Shown: positions 5,476 through 11,344 of the stretch, piece by piece
Numbering within the stretch: the first letter of the stretch is position 1
How the letters are laid out: each line of letters starts with the position of its first letter
DNA from: Bacillota bacterium
Lineage (GTDB): Bacteria; Bacillota; Clostridia; Lutisporales; Lutisporaceae
DNA length: 11,344 nucleotides
NCBI GenBank assembly: GCA_023405875.1
Contig: JAEXXN010000094.1
Coordinates: 1 to 11,344, forward strand
Direction of reading: 5' to 3'
The notes under the pieces: model-generated
Seen by the model: the letters and a program-made list of their open reading frames with translations, nothing else
What the model was told of the DNA's origin: nothing
Database searches by the model: none
Made by a program: the position numbers and the translations under genes

Positions 5476-6075
5476 GTGATACAAATTCATTTTTTAACTA
5501 TCATAGACTCAGTGATTACTCAACATTTTAACATTCATAATACTAATAACACGTCAATATTAATATTTGATAAAGGGGGGGAGATCGTCTATAACTATGG
5601 CAAGGATAGATCGCTTCTGGTTTCAAAGGTTTTAGCCGCGCCGCGATACTACTCCAAATTAATATTTGAAGAAATTGATAAGGAAAAAGCAATAATATCA
5701 CCTGTAATAAATCATGCTCGTAGTATAGATGGATATGTTATAATTTGTATAAATACCCTAACCAATGATATTTTTCAATGGCATCTGATTATTGAGCTTT
5801 TGACAATATTGATGTCTGTTTCATGGAGCTATCCCAATATATTTAACTTGAATGATATAGATGAATTTATTAAGGCTGAATTTACAAAAAGAGAAAAACA
5901 AATAATCGATTTGGTGAGATGCGGATTTAAAGATAAATATATTGCGGACAAGCTATTTGTATCTCTACCGACTATCAGAAAGCATCTAAGAATTATATAC
6001 GATAAAAGTGGAGTGAGCAGCAAATCAGAGTTTATAGCTATTTATTATCAAAAGCAATTGCCCAAAATAATATAG
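5476..6075 (+). CDS. LuxR/GerE-type HTH transcriptional regulator
   Basis: The 199-residue product ends in a clear LuxR-type helix-turn-helix at about 135-191. F-T-K-R-E-K-Q-I-I-D-L-V-R-C-G corresponds to the usual L-T-x-R-E opening, then I-A-D-K-L-F-V-S-L-P-T-I-R-K-H-L carries the recognition helix, then K-S-G-V-S-S-K-S-E-F. The N-terminal 130 residues form an unassigned domain with alternating strands (S-I-L-I-F-D-K-G-G-E-I-V-Y-N-Y) and no phospho-receiver motif, so it is not a typical response regulator. The start is odd. The only conventional start, GTG 5476, overlaps the Shine-Dalgarno AGGAGG (5471-5476). The best spaced codon is ATT 5485, eight bases after that site, exactly where an ATG would be expected. 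I keep GTG as the formal start; the two differ by three residues. The gene is 15 bases ahead of a membrane-protein gene, so they form an operon, and it probably controls the divergent exported-protein genes. Confidence 0.85.
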   Translation: MIQIHFLTIIDSVITQHFNIHNTNNTSILIFDKGGEIVYNYGKDRSLLVSKVLAAPRYYSKLIFEEIDKEKAIISPVINHARSIDGYVIICINTLTNDIFQWHLIIELLTILMSVSWSYPNIFNLNDIDEFIKAEFTKREKQIIDLVRCGFKDKYIADKLFVSLPTIRKHLRIIYDKSGVSSKSEFIAIYYQKQLPKII

Positions 6076-6090
6076 ATAAGGTGGTCAGAT

Positions 6091-6441
6091 ATGTTTAAAA
6101 GTATAATTAATAGTAAATGGTTTACAATTACTTTAATGGTATTAGGTCCACTGGTTTTTATGATAGGACGTACAACAGGTAATTGGCTTCCTCAACTGGT
6201 GCTTATACCGATAATTTATATTGTTGTTTTAGCTACTAGAAATAACTATATATGGTACTTTTGTTTTGAGTTTGCTATTCTGGTATTAGCTGTTTCATCA
6301 ATATTACTTATACATAGACATCTAGATATATCTCTTTGGTGTCTTTTTGGTGGAGTAGCACTTATGGTCTTGTATGCTATCACAGTAAAAATTATGGATA
6401 CCAGAGGTTACCCGGTAAAAAGACAGAAGACAGAAGAATGA
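6091..6441 (+). CDS. small four-helix membrane protein of unknown function
   Basis: The 116-residue protein is almost all membrane. Helices are at about 10-27 (F-T-I-T-L-M-V-L-G-P-L-V-F), 32-48 (L-P-Q-L-V-L-I-P-I-I-Y-I-V-V-L), 53-74 (Y-F-C-F-E-F-A-I-L-V-L-A-V) and 79-99 (W-C-L-F-G-G-V-A-L-M-V-L-Y-A-I). A short basic tail (Y-P-V-K-R-Q-K-T-E-E) follows. There are no catalytic or transporter motifs. AAGGTGG stands 6 bases before ATG 6091. It starts 15 bases after the LuxR-type regulator and must be in the same transcript. A role in sensing for that regulator, or in protecting the cell from the exported product of the divergent genes, would fit, but nothing in the sequence proves either. Base composition matches the A+T-rich island. 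Confidence 0.75.
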   Translation: MFKSIINSKWFTITLMVLGPLVFMIGRTTGNWLPQLVLIPIIYIVVLATRNNYIWYFCFEFAILVLAVSSILLIHRHLDISLWCLFGGVALMVLYAITVKIMDTRGYPVKRQKTEE

Positions 6442-6453
6442 AAAAGAGGATAA

Positions 6454-6543
6454 ATGAGATTAGAACTATTAAGTAAGTACCAGAAAAAAGTATATATTGG
6501 AATTACTCATACATCGTCTATATTTCCAGGAGATGTTCTGTAG
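6454..6543 (+). CDS. possible 29-codon small ORF at the end of the regulator operon
   Basis: ATG 6454 opens 12 bases after the membrane-protein stop, with AGAGGA at 6445-6450 just ahead (3-base spacing, short). The peptide starts M-R-L-E-L-L-S-K-Y-Q-K-K and ends S-S-I-F-P-G-D-V-L, with a basic N-terminal part and a neutral C-terminal part. It could be a small signalling or regulatory peptide, or chance. No signal peptide is obvious. Confidence 0.3.
   Translation: MRLELLSKYQKKVYIGITHTSSIFPGDVL
6497..6524 (+). promoter_or_regulatory. candidate promoter of the nicotinamidase-like gene
   Basis: TTGGAA (6497-6502, four of six) and TATATT (6519-6524, five of six) are separated by 16 bases. They lie about 45 bases ahead of ATG 6569, at the point where base composition returns from A+T-rich to normal. 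Confidence 0.35.
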
Positions 6544-6568
6544 TTGCATTAATATGAGGAGTGAGAAA

Positions 6569-7099
6569 ATGAGCAGGGTATTGATTGTTGTCGACATGCA
6601 AAATGATTTTATAGATGGAGCATTAGGGACAAAGGAAGCTGAAGCAATTGTCCGGCGGGTAATAGATAAAATAGAAAAGCATGAGGGTATTGTTGTTTAC
6701 ACAAAAGATACTCACCGGGAAAATTACCTGACAACCCAGGAAGGCCGTAATTTGCCGGTAGTCCATTGCATCGAAGGGACCCATGGGTGGGAGCTTCAAA
6801 AGGATATCAAGAAGCTTGCGGAGGATAATCACAGTAGGGTATATAAAAAGAACACCTTTGGTTCCGGCGAGCTGGTGGAATATTTGACGGAGCTGTCTGT
6901 AAAAGAAGGTATCGAAGAGATAGAGCTGGTAGGCTTGTGTACTGACATTTGTGTTATATCCAATGCCCTTACCGTCAAAACCTTTCTGCCCGAGGTCACA
7001 ATCAGGGTCGATGCCTCCTGCTGCGCGGGAGTCACCCCAGAGAGCCATAAAAACGCTCTGGATGCTATGAAAATGTGTCAAATAGTTATTGAAGGCTGA
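6569..7099 (+). CDS. nicotinamidase / isochorismatase-family cysteine hydrolase
   Basis: The 176-residue product has the full cysteine-hydrolase pattern. D9 lies in V-V-D-M-Q-N-D-F, a lysine in Y-K-K-N-T-F-G-S (K94 most likely) and the nucleophile C128 in C-T-D-I-C-V, with the usual cis-peptide region ahead of it. D47-T-H49 matches the metal-binding D-x-H of nicotinamidases, and V-H-C-I-E-G-T-H-G-W-E-L (65-76) is the substrate-loop stretch typical of PncA-like members. The likely reaction is hydrolysis of nicotinamide to nicotinate and ammonia in the NAD salvage pathway, in the cytoplasm. Other amide substrates remain possible. The start is ATG 6569, with GAGGAG seven bases ahead; the in-frame TTG at 6497 has no ribosome site. 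The iron-sulfur protein gene follows after 78 bases on the same strand and may be co-transcribed. Base composition is like the flanking core genes. Confidence 0.85.
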   Translation: MSRVLIVVDMQNDFIDGALGTKEAEAIVRRVIDKIEKHEGIVVYTKDTHRENYLTTQEGRNLPVVHCIEGTHGWELQKDIKKLAEDNHSRVYKKNTFGSGELVEYLTELSVKEGIEEIELVGLCTDICVISNALTVKTFLPEVTIRVDASCCAGVTPESHKNALDAMKMCQIVIEG

Positions 7100-7177
7100 T
7101 ACAAGGGACCGTTCTTCTGCTTTATATAGGACCCTAGGGCGCCGGGCACCATATCTGATAGAGGGGTGTTGCAATTT

Positions 7178-7861
7178 ATGCCGCATAAAAAAGAATACAA
7201 GATAAAAATAATCAAGGACGGACCTTATATTATTTCAGGGAATGTAACCTTGTCGGAAAAAATCATCACTCCAAAGGGAAGAGGGTATGAATACAAGGAG
7301 GGGGGCGAGCTGCCCCAGGCCGAGGTATATGCATTATGCCGCTGCGGCAGGTCAAAGATTGCCCCTTTTTGCGACAGCTCCCATGAAAAAACCGGATTTG
7401 ACGGTACTGAAACCGCATCAAGGGATAAATATGAAGACCGGGCTGAACTGCTTGAAGGCCCTTCTGTTGACCTGATGGATGACAGCCGGTGCGCCTATGC
7501 CCGCTTCTGCCACAGGGAAAAAGGGAACGTATGGGAGCTGACCGAGCTTTCGGATAAAGGAAACAACAAAGAAGAAGCGGTACAAGCCGCCAGTGATTGC
7601 CCCACGGGAAGATTATCAGCCGTGGATAAAGAGGGCAACATTATTGAGCCTTCCTATGAGCCGGCTGTCGATATCCTTCAGGACCCCGAAAAAGGCGTAA
7701 GCGGGGGAATTTTCGTCAAAGGGTATATTCCTGTAGAAGCTTCGGATGGCCAGATATATGAGACAAGGAACAGAGTCACTCTTTGCCGCTGCGGAGAATC
7801 CAGGAACAAGCCTTTTTGCGATGCAGCACATGTCAGAACCGGATTCACCGACGAGCTGTGA
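7178..7861 (+). CDS. CDGSH iron-sulfur protein with a central mono-cluster ferredoxin-like domain
   Basis: Three metal-site regions can be seen in 227 residues. The first CDGSH motif is C54-R-C56-G-R-S-K-I-A-P-F-C65-D-S-S-H69. The second is C203-R-C205-G-E-S-R-N-K-P-F-C214-D-A-A-H218. Each provides the three cysteines and one histidine that bind a [2Fe-2S] cluster in this family. Between them C105-A-Y-A-R-F-C111 and C141-P-T-G resemble the divergent 4Fe-4S mono-cluster domain (Fer4_19) often fused to CDGSH domains. The glycine of the CDGSH name is replaced in both copies (S and A). A role in electron transfer or iron-sulfur handling is likely; the partner is unknown. ATG 7178 was chosen as start, with GAGGGG (7161-7166) 11 bases ahead; GTG 7166 overlaps that site and TTG 7169 is too close. 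A long hairpin after the gene ends the transcript. Confidence 0.85.
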   Translation: MPHKKEYKIKIIKDGPYIISGNVTLSEKIITPKGRGYEYKEGGELPQAEVYALCRCGRSKIAPFCDSSHEKTGFDGTETASRDKYEDRAELLEGPSVDLMDDSRCAYARFCHREKGNVWELTELSDKGNNKEEAVQAASDCPTGRLSAVDKEGNIIEPSYEPAVDILQDPEKGVSGGIFVKGYIPVEASDGQIYETRNRVTLCRCGESRNKPFCDAAHVRTGFTDEL

Positions 7862-7906
7862 GCTGGAGACGGTCATGACCGGTTAAGGAATATTTGAGCC
7901 TTAAAT

Positions 7907-7964
7907 AAAAATAATAGAGACAGTACTTTTTATATTAAATAAAAGAGCTGTCTCTATTATTTTT
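7907..7964 (+). terminator. long hairpin terminator after the CDGSH gene
   Basis: AAAAATAATAGAGACAG (7907-7923) pairs perfectly over 17 bases with CTGTCTCTATTATTTTT (7948-7964). The 24-base loop contains its own weak CTTTTTAT/ATAAAAG pairing. The right arm ends in a T-run, and by symmetry so does the left arm on the other strand, so it can work in both directions. It is 46 bases after the stop at 7861 and well ahead of the next promoter. Confidence 0.75.
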
Positions 7965-8024
7965 GTAATATATGACACTTTGTATGTGTATTTATGCAAC
8001 CTTAAAAATATTAAAATAAAGCAC

Positions 8025-8054
8025 TTGCATTGAAGCGGCGTTATTTAGTATAAT
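8025..8054 (+). promoter_or_regulatory. pyc: candidate promoter of pyruvate carboxylase
   Basis: A perfect TATAAT lies at 8049-8054, with TTGCAT (8025-8030) 18 bases ahead as the best -35. The transcript would start near 8061 and have a leader of about 58 bases. The leader contains only a weak 6-bp inverted pair (TTTGAA 8067-8072, TTCAAA 8094-8099). No riboswitch was recognised. Confidence 0.45.
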
Positions 8055-8118
8055 TTCATTTATATATTTGAAATTCATAATAATGCATAAATATTCAAAG
8101 CAAAGGACGTGAAAAGAT

Positions 8119-11100
8119 TTGGAAAGAAAAATCAGAAAGGTGCTGGTCGCAAACAGGGGAGAGATTGCGATCAGAATATTCAGGGCCTGCAAGGAGCTGG
8201 GCATAAGAACAGTGGCAATGTATTCAAAAGAGGATAAGTATTCTCTTTTCAGGATCAAATCCGATGAGTCCTACCTTATTGGAGAAAAGAGAGGACCCAT
8301 AGATGCATATCTCAATATTGAGGATATAATCAACCTTGCCCTCAAGAAGGGGGTGGATGCAATACATCCGGGGTATGGCTTCCTTTCGGAAAATCCGGAC
8401 TTTGCGAGGACCTGTGAGGAAAACGGCATCATATTCATCGGGCCTAAAAGCAATATGATCGATAATCTCGGGGATAAGATAAAGTCTAAAATGATAGCAA
8501 AATCCGTTGGGGTACCGACGGTTCCCGGCCTGGATGAGCCGATAACCGATGAAGCAGAGGCAGCAGGCTTTGCCTCAGAAATAGGCTTTCCCGTTATAAT
8601 AAAGGCGGCTGCCGGAGGCGGCGGCAGAGGTATGAGGATAGTACATGAGGAGAAGGATTTCATTAATGCATACAGAAGTGCAAGGAGTGAAGCAAGGAAA
8701 GCCTTCGGGAATGACGCCGTATTCATAGAGAAGTATCTGAGCAGGCCGAAGCATATTGAGGTGCAGCTGCTGGGGGATCTGCACGGGAATATAGTACACC
8801 TTTTTGAAAGGGACTGCTCCATTCAGAGAAGGCATCAGAAGATAATAGAGTTTGCCCCTGCCCTGTCCATTACAGAAGCCCAGAGACAGGCGATCTGCGG
8901 GGATGCGTTGAAGATAGCGGGAAAACTGAGGTATCAAAGCGCAGGTACTGTAGAGTTCCTGGTAGACAGCACGGGACAGCATTATTTTATAGAAATGAAC
9001 CCCAGGATACAGGTAGAGCATACCATTACCGAAATGATCACCGGTATAGATATTGTGCAGAGCCAGCTCCTGATTGCACAGGGCTACCCCCTGAATTCCC
9101 CGGAGATCGGCATAAGCTCCCAGGGGGCAATTGAGAAGAAGGGCTATGCAATACAGTGCAGGATAACCACAGAGGACCCCTCCAACAATTTTGCTCCGGA
9201 TACCGGAAGGATCACCGAATACAGGACCGGCTCCGGCTTCGGCATAAGGCTGGATGGAGGCAACGGCTATACAGGCTCGACCATTACTCCTTATTATGAC
9301 TCCCTGCTGGTTAAGGTGGTTTCCTGGTCCAGGACCTTCGACGATGCTGTGAGGAAAGCATCCCGCTCTATAAAGGAGCTTTCCGTCAAGGGAGTAAAGA
9401 CCAATGAGGATTTTATCATAAATGTCCTTAACCATCCAACCTTTATCGGCGGGGAATGCACAACGGGCTTCATTGATGAGACTCCGGAGCTTTTTGCCAT
9501 AAGGCCCAAGAAGGATAAGGAGACCAAAATAATCAAATTCATAGGCGAAAAGCTGGTAAATGAAATCAAGGATACCAAGAAGGACTTTGATATACCGCAG
9601 GTTCCACAGGTCATAGTGCCTGAAAACCTGAGGGGAACGAAACAACTGCTGGATGAGAAGGGGGTCAAGGGCCTTGTTGACTGGATAAAATCCCAGAATA
9701 AGCTGCTCATGACAGACACCACCTTCAGGGACGCACATCAGTCCCTGGTTGCCACAAGACTGAGGACCAGGGATATACTGAAGATATCCGAGGCGACAGC
9801 CGTGCTGGCAAAGGATCTCTTCTCCCTGGAGCTGTGGGGAGGGGCGACCTTCGATGTGAGCTACAGGTTCCTGAAGGAATCACCCTGGAGAAGATTGCAG
9901 ATGCTGAGGAGCAAAATACCCAATGTACTGTTCCAGATGCTTGTAAGGGGCTCCAATGCAGTAGGGTATACCAACTATCCGGACAACGTCATAAGGGAAT
10001 TCATAAGAGAATCGGCCATACAGGGCATAGACATATTCAGGATCTTTGACTCCCTGAATTGGCTGAAGGGGATGGAGGTTGCAGTAGATGAGGCTCTTAA
10101 ATCTGGAAAGGTAGCCGAGGTTGCCATCTGTTATACCGGAGACATACTGGATGATAAGAGGGAAAAGTATAATCTGAAGTATTATGTGGATACTGCAATG
10201 GAAATAGAGAGGATGGGGGCGCACATACTTGCAATAAAGGATATGGCCGGGCTGCTGAAGCCATATGCGGCAAAAAAGCTGGTTGAGACCCTTAAGCAGT
10301 ATGTCTCGATTCCCATACATCTTCACACCCACGATACCAGCGGCAACGGCGTTGCAACGGTAATAATGGCGGCAAATGCAGGAGTGGATATTGCAGATGC
10401 CTCCTTCAACTCAATGGCCGGACTTACAAGCCAGCCGGCCTTGAACTCAATAGTTGCAGCCCTTGAAAACACAGACAGGGCCACAGGAATAGAGCTGGAT
10501 GATATTCAGAAGCTGAGCGATTACTGGCATGATGCAAGGAAAATATATGAGCCCTTTGAGTCGGGGCTTAAGTCGGGTACTGCAGAGATATACAGGTATG
10601 AGATACCCGGAGGACAGTATTCCAACCTGAGGTCACAGGTTGAGAGCTTCGGTATGGAGCATTTGTTCAATGAGGTCAAGCACATGTACAGGGATGTAAA
10701 TGAAATGCTCGGAGATATAGTGAAGGTAACCCCCTCCTCCAAGGTTGTGGGGGACCTGGCGATATTTATGGTGAAAAACGGCCTGACCAAGGACAATATA
10801 CTGGAGAAGGGAAGGAATCTCAACTATCCGGACTCGGCGGTATCCTATTTCAAGGGGATGATGGGGCAGCCGGTGGGAGGCTTCCCAGTGGAGCTTCAGA
10901 AGCTGGTACTCAAAGGAGAAGAGCCCATTACCGTAAGGCCGGGAGAGATTCTTGAACCGGTGGATTTTGAGGAGGTTTCAAAGAAGCTGTCTGAGGATTT
11001 CCACGACGAGCCCAATATAAGAAATATACTGAGCTATACCTTATATCCCAAGGTATACAAGGATTATCTGAAATTCATAAATGAATACGGGGATCTCAGC

Positions 11101-11344
11101 AACCTGGAGAGCCATGTATTCTTCTACGGCCTGAGAGAGGGTGAAACCTGTGAGATAGAGCTTGAGGAAGGCAAGATCATGATAGTCAAGCTGATAGAAA
11201 CTCAGAAGGTGGATCAGGAGGGCAATGTGGCGGTGGTATTTGAGATCAACGGAAACAGAAGGGAAATCAAAATATTCGACAAGGCCTACGGGGAAAGAAA
11301 CAGAATAGACCAGGTGCTGATGGCAAATCCAAATGATATAAACG
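8119..11344 (+). CDS. pyc: pyruvate carboxylase (3' end outside the window)
   Basis: This biotin enzyme carboxylates pyruvate to oxaloacetate using ATP and bicarbonate. The visible 1075 residues open with K-V-L-V-A-N-R-G-E-I-A-I-R, the start of the biotin carboxylase domain. Its ATP-grasp glycine loop A-G-G-G-G-R-G-M is at 165-172, after K162, and M-N-P-R-I-Q-V-E-H-T is at 293-302. The carboxyltransferase domain begins near 530 with T-D-T-T-F-R-D-A-H-Q-S (532-542; D538 binds metal). It continues with I-K-D-M-A-G-L (706-712; K707 is the lysine expected to be carboxylated), L-H-T-H-D (H736 and H738 bind metal) and V-T-P-S-S-K (T871, the biotin proton-relay threonine). The chain is usually about 1145 residues, so roughly 70 residues with the biotin-carrying M-K-M motif lie beyond the window. 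The start is TTG 8119, since the conserved opening begins a few codons later; AAAGGA (8102-8107) is 11 bases ahead, a long spacing. No break is seen in the frame. Confidence 0.95.
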   Translation, partial: MERKIRKVLVANRGEIAIRIFRACKELGIRTVAMYSKEDKYSLFRIKSDESYLIGEKRGPIDAYLNIEDIINLALKKGVDAIHPGYGFLSENPDFARTCEENGIIFIGPKSNMIDNLGDKIKSKMIAKSVGVPTVPGLDEPITDEAEAAGFASEIGFPVIIKAAAGGGGRGMRIVHEEKDFINAYRSARSEARKAFGNDAVFIEKYLSRPKHIEVQLLGDLHGNIVHLFERDCSIQRRHQKIIEFAPALSITEAQRQAICGDALKIAGKLRYQSAGTVEFLVDSTGQHYFIEMNPRIQVEHTITEMITGIDIVQSQLLIAQGYPLNSPEIGISSQGAIEKKGYAIQCRITTEDPSNNFAPDTGRITEYRTGSGFGIRLDGGNGYTGSTITPYYDSLLVKVVSWSRTFDDAVRKASRSIKELSVKGVKTNEDFIINVLNHPTFIGGECTTGFIDETPELFAIRPKKDKETKIIKFIGEKLVNEIKDTKKDFDIPQVPQVIVPENLRGTKQLLDEKGVKGLVDWIKSQNKLLMTDTTFRDAHQSLVATRLRTRDILKISEATAVLAKDLFSLELWGGATFDVSYRFLKESPWRRLQMLRSKIPNVLFQMLVRGSNAVGYTNYPDNVIREFIRESAIQGIDIFRIFDSLNWLKGMEVAVDEALKSGKVAEVAICYTGDILDDKREKYNLKYYVDTAMEIERMGAHILAIKDMAGLLKPYAAKKLVETLKQYVSIPIHLHTHDTSGNGVATVIMAANAGVDIADASFNSMAGLTSQPALNSIVAALENTDRATGIELDDIQKLSDYWHDARKIYEPFESGLKSGTAEIYRYEIPGGQYSNLRSQVESFGMEHLFNEVKHMYRDVNEMLGDIVKVTPSSKVVGDLAIFMVKNGLTKDNILEKGRNLNYPDSAVSYFKGMMGQPVGGFPVELQKLVLKGEEPITVRPGEILEPVDFEEVSKKLSEDFHDEPNIRNILSYTLYPKVYKDYLKFINEYGDLSNLESHVFFYGLREGETCEIELEEGKIMIVKLIETQKVDQEGNVAVVFEINGNRREIKIFDKAYGERNRIDQVLMANPNDIN

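Noticed and set aside
7130..7147. G+C-rich palindromic words (CCCTAGGG, GGCGCC) between the nicotinamidase and CDGSH genes
   Set aside because: Too short and without a T-tract or promoter relation to support a function.
7992..8258. minus-strand open frame of 88 codons across the pyruvate carboxylase start
   Set aside because: It overlaps the promoter and the conserved N-terminus of pyruvate carboxylase and has no ribosome site.
8575..9738. minus-strand open frame of 387 codons
   Set aside because: It is opposite pyruvate carboxylase, whose motifs are intact over the same bases; this is a frame shadow.
9880..10332. minus-strand open frame of 150 codons
   Set aside because: It lies opposite the carboxyltransferase domain of pyruvate carboxylase and has no ribosome site or recognisable motif.

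Overview
The window looks like a low-to-moderate GC member of the Firmicutes, most likely class Clostridia. Shine-Dalgarno sequences are strong (GGAGG type), GTG and TTG starts occur, AGA/AGG and ATA codons are frequent, there is a Gram-positive lipoprotein signal, and pyruvate carboxylase is a single long chain. No RNA genes or CRISPR arrays were seen. All calls come from reading the sequence; no database search was run.

Layout. Bases 1-93 may hold the tail of a plus-strand gene. A MerR-family regulator with two DNA-binding modules (98-841, minus) is divergent from a UvrA2-type ABC ATPase (1049-3502, plus). This ATPase keeps all three zinc modules and both ATP sites but has no room for the UvrB-binding domain. 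The 207-base gap between them holds both promoters, repeated operator-like words and a possible 19-codon leader ORF. Next comes a 379-bp non-autonomous insertion element (3508-3886) with 36-bp imperfect terminal inverted repeats. Inside it is a broken, internally deleted transposase that resembles the IS4 family. The right end of the element abuts a short open fragment (3886-4014) that may be what is left of an older gene.

Bases 3887 to about 6560 are visibly richer in A+T than the flanks and look like acquired DNA. They hold a lipoprotein with a SurA-N-like domain (4190-4780, minus), a small secreted acidic protein of unknown function (4836-5345, minus), a divergent LuxR-type regulator (5476-6075, plus), a four-helix membrane protein (6091-6441, plus) and possibly a 29-codon ORF (6454-6543). 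The layout suggests a regulated cell-surface module: regulator and membrane protein on one side, two exported proteins on the other, and a repeat-rich promoter region between. I do not recognise it as a described system, and it is the best candidate here for something new.

From 6569 the sequence returns to housekeeping style: a nicotinamidase-like cysteine hydrolase, then a CDGSH / mono-cluster ferredoxin / CDGSH iron-sulfur protein ending at a long hairpin terminator. Last is pyruvate carboxylase (from 8119), whose C-terminal biotin domain lies beyond the window.
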